This document shows positions 33,819-42,594 of a stretch of DNA of 64,000 nucleotides, piece after piece (position 1 is the stretch's first letter; every line of letters begins with the position of its first letter). The stretch comes from Streptomyces lanatus. GTDB taxonomy: Bacteria; Actinomycetota; Actinomycetes; Streptomycetales; Streptomycetaceae. The stretch spans positions 505,639 to 569,638 of the forward strand of contig NZ_BNBM01000004.1 of the NCBI RefSeq assembly GCF_014655715.1, in the 5' to 3' direction. Both the position numbers and the translations under genes were made by a program. The notes under the pieces are model-generated. The model had not been told where the DNA came from. It was given only the letters and a program-made list of their open reading frames with translations, and searched no databases.

Positions 33819-35072
33819 ATGCGAGAGGCACGTGAGGGGAGGGTGTCCCTGGAGCGGCTCGGGAAGCTGCGCCGGGACCCCGTGGTGGTCCAGACGCTGC
33901 GGTCGGCGGCCGCGGCGACGATCGCGTACGTCATCGCGCTGCGCCTGAGCCCGGAGGCGGCGCCGCTGACCGCTCCGCTGACGGCGCTGCTGGTCGTCCA
34001 GGTCACCTTCTACGCCACCCTCACCAACGGCATCCGCCGGGTGAACTCGGTGGTGGCGGGCGTCCTGGTGGCCATCGCCTTCAGCCTCCTGGTCGGACTG
34101 ACCTGGTGGAGCCTCGCCCTGCTGATCGTGGCGTCGCTGGCGGTCGGTCATCTGGTGCGGGTGAACGAGTACGTCCCCGAGGTGGCGATCAGCGCGATGC
34201 TGGTCCTCGGGGTCACCACCGTCGGGGACACGGCGTGGGCGCGGGTGCTGGAGACGCTGATCGGCGCCGTGGTGGGGCTGGGCTTCAATCTGCTGCTGGC
34301 GCCGCCGGTGTGGGTGGAGGAGGCCGGTGAGTCGATGGAGGCACTGGCCCGTCGGCTACGGCAGTTGATGCTGCGCATCGGTGAGGAGGCGGCGGGGCGG
34401 CAGCCCGTCGAGCAGGCGGCGGCACGGCTGCACGAGGCGCGCCGGCTCGACCACGACATCGTGGAGGTGGACGCCGACCTCCGGCAGGCCGAGGACAGCC
34501 TGCGGCTCAATCCGCGCGTACGCGACAGCCTGCTGCACCGCGTGGTGCTGCGCACCGGACTGGACACGCTGGAGATCTGCACGGTCGTACTGCGGGTGCT
34601 GGCGCGCACCCTCACCGATCTCGCCAAGCAGCGTGAGCCGGAGCCGCTGTTCGAGAAGGAGACCGGCGCTGTCGTGGAGCAGTTGCTGTCGGAGATCGCC
34701 GACGCGGTGGTCAGCTTCTCGGTGCTGGTCACCACGCATGTCAGCAGCAACGCAGAGTCCGCGGAGTCCCGGCTGTCGGCGGAGCTGCGCACGGCGGCCG
34801 GCACCCGCGACAAACTCGCCGTGCTGCTGCGCGAGGAGGCCGAGCGCGAGGACCGGGACTGGCAGTTGCTGGGTGCGGTGCTGACCGAGGTGAACCGCAT
34901 CATCGACGAGCTCGACACCGAGCACCGCTCACAGCGACTGCTGGAGGAACTCGACCGGGTGTCGCAGGAGCAGCGGGTACGGATCCCGCGCCTGAACCGG
35001 ATCCGCGAGCGCATGGGCGTACAGGAGCAGCTGTGGCGGAACCGTACGGGGATGGGCGGGCGTTCTCGGTAG
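33819..35072 (+). CDS. FUSC/aromatic-acid-exporter-like membrane protein
   Basis: A 417-residue protein. Residues 25-165 carry about six membrane helices (TLRSAAAATIAYVIALRL, APLTALLVVQVTFYATL, VVAGVLVAIAFSLLVGL and others), and residues 170-400 are a long cytoplasmic helical region rich in Glu and Arg. This is half the size of two-repeat ArAE pumps and resembles actinobacterial FUSC_2 proteins, proposed to export small aromatic acids or other anions. ATG at 33819 is chosen; upstream sequence is not protein-like. Confidence 0.82.
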   Translation: MREAREGRVSLERLGKLRRDPVVVQTLRSAAAATIAYVIALRLSPEAAPLTAPLTALLVVQVTFYATLTNGIRRVNSVVAGVLVAIAFSLLVGLTWWSLALLIVASLAVGHLVRVNEYVPEVAISAMLVLGVTTVGDTAWARVLETLIGAVVGLGFNLLLAPPVWVEEAGESMEALARRLRQLMLRIGEEAAGRQPVEQAAARLHEARRLDHDIVEVDADLRQAEDSLRLNPRVRDSLLHRVVLRTGLDTLEICTVVLRVLARTLTDLAKQREPEPLFEKETGAVVEQLLSEIADAVVSFSVLVTTHVSSNAESAESRLSAELRTAAGTRDKLAVLLREEAEREDRDWQLLGAVLTEVNRIIDELDTEHRSQRLLEELDRVSQEQRVRIPRLNRIRERMGVQEQLWRNRTGMGGRSR

Positions 35073-35100
35073 GGAGCACACGGAGCGAGGGAGCGGGCCG

Positions 35101-36159
35101 ATGGCCGAGGCGACGGTACGGATCGACGGGGGCACGCTGCGGCTGCCGGGCGGGGTGGCGGTGCGGTTCATCCGTACGCTGCGGCTGCCCGAGCAGGGCA
35201 CGCATCCGCTGCCGCCGGGGCTCGGTGAGTTCCCGGTCCGTCGGGTGGCGGACTATCCGGACACCGTGCCGGAGGCGTGGCGGAAGCGCGGCGGGGTGAT
35301 GCTGCCGGTGTATCTGCGCGAGGCCATGTGGCTGAGCTTCGCCGGTTCGACCGAGCCGGCCGCGCTCCAGGTCGGCGTGGGCAAGGTGTGCGCGGTCTCG
35401 GGCAAGCCGTGGAGCGAGAAGCTGTCGCGCAAGCCGCAGAACTATGTCGTGCTGCCCCGCCAGCCCTGGCTGGACGGCATCAACTCCGGGAAGGGCACGG
35501 TCCGCCAGTTCGTGGCTGTGCCGCTGGGCCTGGGCGCGACCGTCGAGGGCCAGGTCACCGGCGAGGAGGTCTGGGGCGGTGTCCAGCTGCAGTCCTTCGC
35601 GCTGAAGGAGCCCCTGCTGGCCGCGTGGCGCGAGCAGGAGCGGCTCCGGGCGGAGCGGGCGCGGGCGATGCCGCAGTTCGGCGGCTACGGCGCCGCGATG
35701 CCCATGGCCGCGCCGCCCGCCCCGGGCGGGGTCCCGGCACCCGCCGCCGCTCCCGCGGGCCGGGCTCCCCGGGCCGCCGCGGCGATGGGCCTGGGCGTCG
35801 GAGGCTCGATGCGCCAGGAGGTCTACGAGGACGACCGGCCGCTCTCCGACTGGGCCGAGCGTCCCGGCGGCCGGGTCTTCGTCCATCTGGTGACGCCCCC
35901 GGAGTGGCGCCGTATCACCGGCGAGGCTCCCCCGCCGTCACCGGTGGACCGGGCCGCGTACACGCGCGCGGGGCTGCCCTGGTTCGACTACTACGACCAG
36001 GACGCCGAGGATCTCGCGCCCACCGACACGCTGGGGGCGGTGCAGCCGGTCGGCGAGTGGCTCGGCGACGACCATGAGCCGTGGCAGGCACCGACGCCGG
36101 GCCAGGTGAAGCCGCTCAAGGACGCGCCGGGCAAGGCGGTGGAGGACGGGGACTGGTAG
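35101..36159 (+). CDS. Conserved hypothetical protein of Streptomyces type
   Basis: A 352-residue cytosolic-looking protein I cannot assign. The N-terminal 190 residues form a beta-rich domain (VRIDGGTLRLPGGVAVRFIRTLRLPEQG, REAMWLSF, GKVCAVSG, QPWLDGIN). The centre (about 195-240) is an Ala/Pro/Gly linker, and the C-terminus is acidic with FDYYDQDAEDLAPTDTL. It follows the FUSC gene by 28 bases, so the two may be co-transcribed. Confidence 0.75.
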   Translation: MAEATVRIDGGTLRLPGGVAVRFIRTLRLPEQGTHPLPPGLGEFPVRRVADYPDTVPEAWRKRGGVMLPVYLREAMWLSFAGSTEPAALQVGVGKVCAVSGKPWSEKLSRKPQNYVVLPRQPWLDGINSGKGTVRQFVAVPLGLGATVEGQVTGEEVWGGVQLQSFALKEPLLAAWREQERLRAERARAMPQFGGYGAAMPMAAPPAPGGVPAPAAAPAGRAPRAAAAMGLGVGGSMRQEVYEDDRPLSDWAERPGGRVFVHLVTPPEWRRITGEAPPPSPVDRAAYTRAGLPWFDYYDQDAEDLAPTDTLGAVQPVGEWLGDDHEPWQAPTPGQVKPLKDAPGKAVEDGDW

Positions 36160-36198
36160 GCAGCCCGAGGTAAGCAGCCCCCATCCATTGCACCCCGC

Positions 36199-36212
36199 GC
36201 AACGGGCGTTGC
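36199..36212. promoter_or_regulatory. Short GCAACG/CGTTGC palindrome
   Basis: GCAACG-GG-CGTTGC lies in the 150-base gap before the lactonase gene, next to further TTGC repeats (ATTGC at about 36187, CTTGCGC at about 36217). It may be an operator, but evidence is weak. Confidence 0.3.
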
Positions 36213-36309
36213 TTGTCTTGCGCTCGGTGGGTGATCCACGCCAAGGTTGCTGTCGCGACCACGGACGCGACCACAGCGACCGATGACCCCGACGACCTGA
36301 GGTGTGGAC

Positions 36310-37524
36310 ATGGGCAGTGGTGGGCTGAGCAGGCGCCGATTCGTCGGAACCCTCGCGGGAACGGCCGCCGGAGCGACACTCCCGGCGGCCACGGGGTGCG
36401 ACGACGCGCCCGCACCCACGGACACGGCGGACGTCTCCGAGGCGAGCAGCCCCGAGGCCCGTCCCAGCGCACAGACCGAGAGCCGTGAGCCGTCCGGCCC
36501 GCGCCCCCTCTACCTCGGCACCTACACCTCCGTCGAGGGCGGCGGCAAGGGCATCGGCATCGCCACCTACGACCCCACCACCGGCCGTATCACCGGCACA
36601 GGCACCATCACGGACGTCCCCGACCCGTCGTATCTGGCGCTGCACCCGAACCGCCGGACCCTGTACGCGGTCAACGAGCGCGAGGACGGTGCCGTGACCG
36701 CCGTACGCCTGGCCGACCGCAAGGTCCTGGGGAGCCGCAGCACCGGAGGCGCCGCGCCCTGCCATCTGTCGGTGCATCCGAGCGGGCGCTGGCTGCTGAG
36801 CGCCAACTACGGCACGGGCAGCGTGGCCGTGCACCCCATCGACGGCGCGGGCGCGATCGGCGAGCGCACCGATCTGGTCACGCACTCCAGTCCGACGCCC
36901 GGTCCGGGCCAGGAGGGCCCGCACGCCCACCAGTTCCTCACCAGCCCCGACGGCGGCCATGTGCTCGCCGTCGACCTGGGCACGGACACCGTGTACACCT
37001 ATCGCCTCGACCAGAAGGCGGGCACGCTCAGCGAGGTCGCGCGGGCGCAGACGAAGCCGGGTGCGGGCCCGCGCCATCTCACCTTCCACCCGGGCGGCCG
37101 GTACGCCTATCTGGCCAACGAGGTCGACAACAGCGTCGCGGTGTGCGCGTACGACCCCGGTACGGGCCGGCTGACCATCGGCGAGGAGCAGGACACGGGC
37201 ACAGGTTCGGGCACCAGCTATCCCGCGCAGATCGTGGTGACGCCGAACGGCCGCTACGCCTATCTCGCCAACCGGGGCCACAACAGCCTCGCGCGCTATG
37301 CCATCGAATCGGACGGCTCCCGGCTCAGGCTGCTGGACACGGTTCCGGTGTCCGGGGACTTCCCGCGGCAGATCGCCCTCTCTCCGGACGGCACGCTGCT
37401 GTTCGCGGCGAACCAGCGCTCCAGCACGGTGAGCGTCTTCCATGTCGACGAGGACAGTGGTGAACTGCGGCTCGCGGGCGAGCCGTTCGCCTCACCTGTC
37501 GCCGTCTGTGCGCTGCCGCTGTAG
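36310..37524 (+). CDS. Tat-exported lactonase-family beta-propeller (lipoprotein)
   Basis: A 404-residue protein. ATG at 36310 follows GAGG; GTG at 36304 is an alternative. The N-terminus has a twin-arginine motif SRRRFVG and a lipobox-like ending AATGC, so it is probably a Tat-exported lipoprotein. The remainder is a seven-bladed propeller of the Lactonase family (PF10282), with repeated blades such as PSYLALHPNRRTLYAVNE and GPRHLTFHPGGRYAYLANE. Relatives include 6-phosphogluconolactonase, but an extracellular location makes that substrate unlikely. Confidence 0.88.
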   Translation: MGSGGLSRRRFVGTLAGTAAGATLPAATGCDDAPAPTDTADVSEASSPEARPSAQTESREPSGPRPLYLGTYTSVEGGGKGIGIATYDPTTGRITGTGTITDVPDPSYLALHPNRRTLYAVNEREDGAVTAVRLADRKVLGSRSTGGAAPCHLSVHPSGRWLLSANYGTGSVAVHPIDGAGAIGERTDLVTHSSPTPGPGQEGPHAHQFLTSPDGGHVLAVDLGTDTVYTYRLDQKAGTLSEVARAQTKPGAGPRHLTFHPGGRYAYLANEVDNSVAVCAYDPGTGRLTIGEEQDTGTGSGTSYPAQIVVTPNGRYAYLANRGHNSLARYAIESDGSRLRLLDTVPVSGDFPRQIALSPDGTLLFAANQRSSTVSVFHVDEDSGELRLAGEPFASPVAVCALPL

Positions 37525-38229
37525 GGCGCGCGGGCAGGAGGCGGCGCTGGCCTGGGACAGCAGGATGTGCATGCGCTCGGTGAGCTGGGCGACGTCGTCG
37601 GCGGGCCGGTGGAAGGGCAGGCGTACGTCGCCGTGGGAGCGGGCGCGCTCGATGCGCAGGGTGAGTCCGTGCCGGTCGACGGCGAGCGGCTGGACGCGGA
37701 CGGCGCCGTGCAGGCTGTCGGAGTCGACGAGCCGGGTGAGGCGCTCGACGGCGTCCGGGTGGCAGTCGGCGAGATGGGTGAGCAGCCGGGCCTCGGCGGT
37801 GGCCAGCGGGTCGGGCTCGGCGGTGGCGAACTCCTCCAGGTCGACGGCCAGGGCGCCGGACGGCTGCCGCAGCACCACGCGGGTCGGCCGGAAGGCGAGT
37901 TTGCCGTCCTCGGGGGTGAACCAGCCGGACATCCACAGCCGGGTGCGGATCCGCCTGCGTACGGGCACGGGGGCGACGTCGGCGAACTCAAGGACGGCGG
38001 AGGGCTCGCCGCGGGGCGCGCAGATCGCCGCCGTGACGAGCACGCTGTCCTCCGGCACCTCCAGCAGGACGCGCCCGTCGTCGGTCACGGTGTGCGCGCC
38101 GACGAGCTCCTCGCGGCAGTTCTCCGCGGTCACTCCGCAGGACCACGCGCCGGCGAGCACCGACCGGGCACGTTCAGCGGCGGACGGCGCGGCCGCCCAG
38201 GTTTGGCTGTCGCCCATGCTGTCACCCAT
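37492..38229 (-). CDS. DUF2470-domain protein under iron control
   Basis: A 245-residue protein. ATG at 38229 has AAGGAG seven bases upstream. The C-terminal region (LATAEARLLTHLADCHPDAVERLTRL...) matches DUF2470, found in HugZ-like heme-iron utilisation proteins. The N-terminal part has a split-barrel-like pattern (VLLEVPEDSVLVTAAI, FADVAPVPVRRRIRTRLWMSGWF). An iron box directly upstream strongly supports a role in iron or heme metabolism. Its 3' end overlaps the lactonase gene by 33 bases. Confidence 0.82.
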   Translation of the reverse strand: MGDSMGDSQTWAAAPSAAERARSVLAGAWSCGVTAENCREELVGAHTVTDDGRVLLEVPEDSVLVTAAICAPRGEPSAVLEFADVAPVPVRRRIRTRLWMSGWFTPEDGKLAFRPTRVVLRQPSGALAVDLEEFATAEPDPLATAEARLLTHLADCHPDAVERLTRLVDSDSLHGAVRVQPLAVDRHGLTLRIERARSHGDVRLPFHRPADDVAQLTERMHILLSQASAASCPRALQRQRTDGDR

Positions 38230-38240
38230 CCCAGATCTCC

Positions 38241-38259
38241 TTAGGTAAGCCTTGCCTAA
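38241..38259. promoter_or_regulatory. Iron box (DmdR1/IdeR-type operator)
   Basis: A 19-bp near-perfect palindrome, TTAGGTAAGCCTTGCCTAA, resembling the actinobacterial iron-box consensus TTAGGTTAGGCTAACCTAA. It lies 11 bases upstream of the DUF2470 start codon, so the iron-loaded repressor would block transcription when iron is ample. Confidence 0.88.
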
Positions 38260-38324
38260 CCTACCGAAGATCGGGGTGCACGCCAACCAGCACGTCCGAC
38301 GCCGTGCGATCTCTTTGCGAAAGT

Positions 38325-38933
38325 TCAGCGCGCGATGACGCCCAGCAGGGCGTGGGCACACAGGTCACGTACCTGCTCGCGGGTGAGTTCCGCGCCCCTC
38401 AGCCACTCCAGGCACACGGCGGTCGTGAACGCCAGCCAGCCCCGTACGGCGAGCCGGACGTCGGCGCGCTCCTCGAAGACCGGGCCGAATTCGGGGTCCG
38501 CCGCCATCGCCGCGAGGATCTGCTTCTCCTGTGCGGCCAGGGCGCGTTGATACACCTTGCGCACGGCCTGGTCGCCGGCGGCGTCGGCGCGATGGAAGGC
38601 GCGGTAGCCGTGGGCGTGTTCCTGGACGTACTCCAGGAACACATCGAGGCCGGCGCCGAGCTGTTCACGCACCGGGACGCCGGGCACGGCGGCCGTCATC
38701 CGCAGCATGCGCTCGCTCTCCCGCGCCACGACGGCCGCGAAGAAGTCCCGCTTGGTCGGGAAGTAGTGGTAGAGCAGCCCGCGTGAGACACCGGCGATCT
38801 CGGCGACCTGCTCGATCCACACCTCGTCGTACGGACTCTCCGAGAACAGCCGCGCCCCGACCGCGAGGAGCTGCTCACGGCGCTCCTCGGTACTGAGCCG
38901 GCGCCGTGTGCGCTCACCCTGGTTCGCGGCCAT
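38325..38933 (-). CDS. TetR-family transcriptional regulator
   Basis: A 202-residue regulator. The N-terminal HTH reads RREQLLAVGARLFSESPYDEVWIEQVAEIAGVSRGLLYHYFPTKRDFF, a classic TetR DNA-binding domain. The C-terminal 140 residues are the helical ligand domain. It diverges from the stand-alone P450 gene; the intergenic inverted repeats suggest it represses that gene and itself. Confidence 0.93.
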   Translation of the reverse strand: MAANQGERTRRRLSTEERREQLLAVGARLFSESPYDEVWIEQVAEIAGVSRGLLYHYFPTKRDFFAAVVARESERMLRMTAAVPGVPVREQLGAGLDVFLEYVQEHAHGYRAFHRADAAGDQAVRKVYQRALAAQEKQILAAMAADPEFGPVFEERADVRLAVRGWLAFTTAVCLEWLRGAELTREQVRDLCAHALLGVIAR

Positions 38934-38976
38934 GCCCGCACTTTACTTGACGTGGATTCAACAGCGGGATCAGACT

Positions 38977-39009
38977 GAGCGCGTTATTGAACCCATGTAC
39001 AACACGCTC
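38977..39009. promoter_or_regulatory. Candidate TetR operator upstream of P450
   Basis: GAGCGCGTT (38977-38985) and AACACGCTC (39001-39009) are complementary with one mismatch. Nested near the same centre is TTGAAC-CCAT-GTACAA (38987-39002), also with one mismatch pair. A TTGACG box lies at 38947-38952, so the repeats would overlap the transcription start. Confidence 0.5.
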
Positions 39010-39040
39010 AATCTGCCCCTGTGGCAAGGGAGATCGCGTC

Positions 39041-40546
39041 ATGACGGACACGTCGACGGCAGCCGGGCTGCCGAAGGGATTCCGCAGCGCCGAGCAGGGC
39101 TGGCCGCAGTTGCGGCGCATACCCCGACCCCCGTACCGGCTCCCGCTGCTCGGCGACGTACTGGGCGCGAGCCGCACCAAGCCGCTGCAGGACTCCCTGC
39201 GCCATGCCCGCCGGCTCGGGCCGATCTTCCGACGCCGGGTCTTCAACCGGGAGATCGTGTTCCTGTGGGGCGCCGCCCTGGCGGCCGACATGGCCGACGA
39301 GTCACGGTTCGCCAAGCACGTGGGGCTCGGCGTCGCCAACCTGCGTCCTGTCGTCGGGGACGGACTGTTCACCGCGTACAACCACGAGCCCAACTGGCAG
39401 CTCGCGCACGACGTCCTGGCCCCGGGATTCAGCCGGGAGGCCATGGCGGGCTACCACCCGATGATGCTCAACGTGGCGGACCGGCTGATGGACCACTGGG
39501 ACCGCGAGATGGCGGCGGGCCGCACGGTGGACGTGCCCGGTGACATGACCAAACTGACCCTGGAGACGATCGCACGCACCGGATTCGGCCACGACTTCGG
39601 CTCCTTCGAGCGGTCCCGGCCGCACCCCTTCGTGACGGCGATGGTGGGCACCCTCACCTACGCGCAGCGGCTCAACGCGGTGCCGTCGCCGCTCCTGCTA
39701 CGGCAGGCCGCGCGCCGCAACGCGACCGACATCGCGTATCTCAACCACACGGTCGACGACCTGGTCCGCGCCCGCACGGCCGGCGGGCCGGGCGACGGCG
39801 ACCTGCTGGACCGGATGCTTCAGACGGCCCATCCGGAGACGGGCGAGCTGCTGTCGCCGGAGAACGTCCGCCGCCAGGTGATCACCTTCCTGGTCGCCGG
39901 GCACGAGACGACATCCGGCGCGCTCTCCTTCGCCCTGCACTACCTCTCCCGGCACCCCGAGATCGCCGCCCGCGCCCGCGCCGAGGTCGACCAGGTCTGG
40001 GGCGACACGGCGATGCCGGGCTACGACCAGGTGGCCAAGCTGCGCTACCTCCGCCGGGTCCTGGACGAGTCGCAGCGGCTGTGGCCGACGGTGCCGGCCT
40101 TCACCCGGGAGGCCCGCGAGGACACGCTGCTCGCCGGGGAACATCCGATGCGGCGGGGTGCCTGGGCCCTCGTACTCACGGCGATGCTGCACCGCGACCC
40201 CGAAGTCTGGGGCCCGGACGCCGAGCGGTTCGATCCGGACCGGTTCGAACCGAAGGCCGTACGGTCGCGTCCGGCGCACACCTTCAAGCCGTTCGGGACG
40301 GGGGCGCGGGCGTGCATCGGGCGCCAGTTCGCGCTGCACGAGGCCACGTTGGTGCTGGGGCTGCTGCTGCGCCGGTACGAGTTCCGCAGCGACCCGGCGT
40401 ATCGGCTGCGGGTGACGGAGCGGCTGACGATGATGCCGGAGGGGTTGCGGCTGGGGCTGGAGCGGCGTGTCGGCACTGTGCAGGGACCCGTCGTGGAGGA
40501 GCCGCCCTCAGACCTCCGCTGTCCAGTGCACGGGTCGGCTGACTGA
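39041..40546 (+). CDS. Stand-alone P450 closely resembling a CYP102 heme domain
   Basis: A 501-residue P450. ATG at 39041 has AAGGGAG eight bases upstream. AGHETT (286-291), ESQR (343-346) and FKPFGTGARACIGRQFALHEAT (heme Cys425) are present. The body aligns closely with the heme half of the fused CYP102 at 26858-29992 (for example FGSFER, PHPFV, RRQVITFLVAGHETTSG). The protein stops about 70 residues after the heme domain with no FMN or FAD module, so it needs separate redox partners. It is divergent from TetR and convergent with the pentapeptide gene (39-base overlap). Fatty acids or related lipids are plausible substrates. Confidence 0.92.
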   Translation: MTDTSTAAGLPKGFRSAEQGWPQLRRIPRPPYRLPLLGDVLGASRTKPLQDSLRHARRLGPIFRRRVFNREIVFLWGAALAADMADESRFAKHVGLGVANLRPVVGDGLFTAYNHEPNWQLAHDVLAPGFSREAMAGYHPMMLNVADRLMDHWDREMAAGRTVDVPGDMTKLTLETIARTGFGHDFGSFERSRPHPFVTAMVGTLTYAQRLNAVPSPLLLRQAARRNATDIAYLNHTVDDLVRARTAGGPGDGDLLDRMLQTAHPETGELLSPENVRRQVITFLVAGHETTSGALSFALHYLSRHPEIAARARAEVDQVWGDTAMPGYDQVAKLRYLRRVLDESQRLWPTVPAFTREAREDTLLAGEHPMRRGAWALVLTAMLHRDPEVWGPDAERFDPDRFEPKAVRSRPAHTFKPFGTGARACIGRQFALHEATLVLGLLLRRYEFRSDPAYRLRVTERLTMMPEGLRLGLERRVGTVQGPVVEEPPSDLRCPVHGSAD

Positions 40547-41338
40547 CCCGGGCAGCCGGGTGCCCGCGCTGCCGCGTGCCGCGTTCAGCTGGGGCTGGGT
40601 CAGGAAGAAGGCGCCGGTCAGATCGGCGTCCGTGAGGTCGGTGTCGCGCAGGTCGGCGCCGATGAGGTCCGCTCCGCGCAGGTCGGCGCCGGTCAGGTCG
40701 GCCGCTATGAGGTAGGCGCCGCGCAAGTTGGCGCCGCTCAGATCGGCGCCCTTGAGACGGGCGCCCATCAGGTCCGCGCCACGCCGGTTCTTCTTCCGGC
40801 CGCGTACACCCGCCCGTGCCAGCTCGCTGGTCTTCAGCAGCAGGACGTTGACCTGCTGGCGATGCGCGGCGACATCCAGGGTGGCGAGTTCCTCGGGGGT
40901 GCGGCGGGTGAGTGCGTCGGTCGCGTCCAGGAGTTCGCGCAGCTCGGGGTGCAGGGGGCTCGCAGCGGGCAGGGTGAGCGCCTCGGTCAGGTACCAGAGC
41001 AGTTCGTGGAGCTGGCGGACGACCGGGAAGACGTCGAACATCCGCCGCGCGCGCTCGCGGTCGCCGGTGCGCCAGTCCTCCCCGGCGAAGGTGACCTGCG
41101 AGACCTTCTGTCCGGCGCCGAAGCAGTCGTAGACGGTGCAGCCGCTGTAGCCGCTCTGCCGGAGCCGGGCGTGGATGCCGCAGCGGTGGTCGTCCTGGAG
41201 GTTCCGGCAGGGCGTCCCCGCGGCCTTGTCCTGCGCGAAGTCCGCAGAGGCGGTGAAGGGCAGCGCGACACAGCACAGCCCGAAGCAGTTCGCGCAGTCT
41301 CCGCGCAGGTCGGTGAGGTCGCCGGGGTGATCTTGCAT
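40508..41338 (-). CDS. Pentapeptide-repeat protein with Cys-rich N-terminus
   Basis: A 276-residue protein. Residues 14-70 contain a cysteine-rich module (CANCFGLCC, then [13 protein letters not shown] and [11 protein letters not shown]) that could bind zinc or an iron-sulfur cluster. The middle is helical. Residues about 185-245 are pentapeptide repeats of the A(D/N)LxG type ([20 protein letters not shown] and so on), which fold as a right-handed quadrilateral beta-helix. Function unknown; some pentapeptide proteins protect DNA gyrase, but short repeats like these are usually structural. Confidence 0.88.
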   Translation of the reverse strand: MQDHPGDLTDLRGDCANCFGLCCVALPFTASADFAQDKAAGTPCRNLQDDHRCGIHARLRQSGYSGCTVYDCFGAGQKVSQVTFAGEDWRTGDRERARRMFDVFPVVRQLHELLWYLTEALTLPAASPLHPELRELLDATDALTRRTPEELATLDVAAHRQQVNVLLLKTSELARAGVRGRKKNRRGADLMGARLKGADLSGANLRGAYLIAADLTGADLRGADLIGADLRDTDLTDADLTGAFFLTQPQLNAARGSAGTRLPGSVSRPVHWTAEV

Positions 41339-41498
41339 GACATCAGCCTAATGTCCGGCCCGCGACCGAACCTCACCGATGAATTTCCGGCGGTGTGGGG
41401 GTCCTCTCATACAACGGAAAACAAGCTCGGCTATCACTGAGACAGCAGCCGACGAAAGCAGGAGCACCACCGCATCGAGGAATCCCAGGAGACAGGCC

Positions 41499-41699
41499 AT
41501 GTGCACCCACCAGCCCACGTGCCCCACCGCCGACAGCCCCGAGCGCCACGACGCCATGATCGTGTCGGCCCACCCCGAACAGGGCTGGAGCCTGCTGTGC
41601 AACGGCATCGTCGTCTTCGACGACACCGGTGAGCTTCTCCCGGACGGGCGGGTGGTCCGCCCGCACCGCGCCGTCGGACCATTGGCCGTGGCCGCCTGA
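41499..41699 (+). CDS. DUF5999-family small protein
   Basis: A 66-residue protein starting MCTHQPTCPTADSPERHDA and containing HPEQGWSLLCNGIVVFDDTGELLPDG, which matches DUF5999, a family confined to actinomycetes. AGGAG is seven bases before the ATG. The conserved Cys and His residues suggest metal binding. Function unknown. It is convergent with the sigma factor gene, two bases apart. Confidence 0.88.
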   Translation: MCTHQPTCPTADSPERHDAMIVSAHPEQGWSLLCNGIVVFDDTGELLPDGRVVRPHRAVGPLAVAA

Positions 41700-41700
41700 C

Positions 41701-42594
41701 TCAGCCTTCGAGGTCCGGCAGATCCAGGGCGGCCAGCCGCTCGGGGTCGGCCAGGATGTACATCCCGGTGATCCGGCCGTCCGCGATGGTGACGCCCAGT
41801 ACCGACTGCGGCCGTCCTTCGGGGGCGCTGAGGAACCCGATCGAGCCGTTGACCGACACGAGCCGGATGTACTGCGCGAACCGCCGGAACAGCATGGCCT
41901 GTTCGGCCACCGGCCGCGCTCCGCGCACCAGCTTGGACGCCGCCGCGCCGCTGATCAGCGGTCCGGAGTCGACCCGCAGCACGATGTCGGGGTCGAGGAC
42001 CGCCAGCAGCGCCTCGAAGTCGCCCGCGCGGGAGGCGGCCATGAAGGCGTCAAGGACCTGCCGCTGTCTGCCGAGGTCCGGCTCGGAGGACGGCGTGGCA
42101 CCCTTCACCCGCCGCCGGGCACGGCTGGCGAGCTGCCGGGTGGCGGCCGAGGAGCGCTCCACGATCGGCGCGATGTCGTCGAAGGGCACCGCGAACATGT
42201 CGTGCAGCACGAACGCGATCCGCTCGGCCGGTTCCAGCGTCTCCAGCACGACCAGCAGGGCCAGGCCCACGGAGTCGGCCTGGAGGACCTCCTGCTCCGG
42301 GTCGATCTGCGACAGGGGCCGGATCACGGGGTCCGGGACGAAGGTGTCGTCCAGCGGCTCCTCATGGCGCCGGGTGCGTGAGCGGAGCAGGTCCAGACAG
42401 ACCCGGCCGACGACCGTGGTCAGCCACCCGCCGAGGTTGTCGATGCCGTCCGCGTCACTGCGGCTCAGCTTCAGCCACGCCTCCTGGACGGCGTCGTCCG
42501 CCTCGGCCAGCGAGCCGAGCATGCGGTAGGCGACCGCCTTGAGACGCCCGCGGTACTCCTCGAAGCGGTCCGCCAGCAGATCGGTGTCACTCAC
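41701..42594 (-). CDS. ECF41-group RNA polymerase sigma factor (SigJ-like)
   Basis: A 297-residue sigma factor. Sigma2 (RLKAVAYRMLGSLAEADDAVQEAWLKL) and sigma4 (LEPAERIAFVLHDMFAVPFDDIAPIVERSSAATRQLASRARRRV) are followed by a SnoaL-like C-terminal domain of about 120 residues (FMAASRAGDFEALLAVLDPDIVLRVDSG ... ILADPERL), the hallmark of ECF41. The fused domain acts as a built-in regulator, so no separate anti-sigma is needed. It overlaps the upstream PIG-L gene by four bases (ATGA). Confidence 0.93.
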   Translation of the reverse strand: MSDTDLLADRFEEYRGRLKAVAYRMLGSLAEADDAVQEAWLKLSRSDADGIDNLGGWLTTVVGRVCLDLLRSRTRRHEEPLDDTFVPDPVIRPLSQIDPEQEVLQADSVGLALLVVLETLEPAERIAFVLHDMFAVPFDDIAPIVERSSAATRQLASRARRRVKGATPSSEPDLGRQRQVLDAFMAASRAGDFEALLAVLDPDIVLRVDSGPLISGAAASKLVRGARPVAEQAMLFRRFAQYIRLVSVNGSIGFLSAPEGRPQSVLGVTIADGRITGMYILADPERLAALDLPDLEG

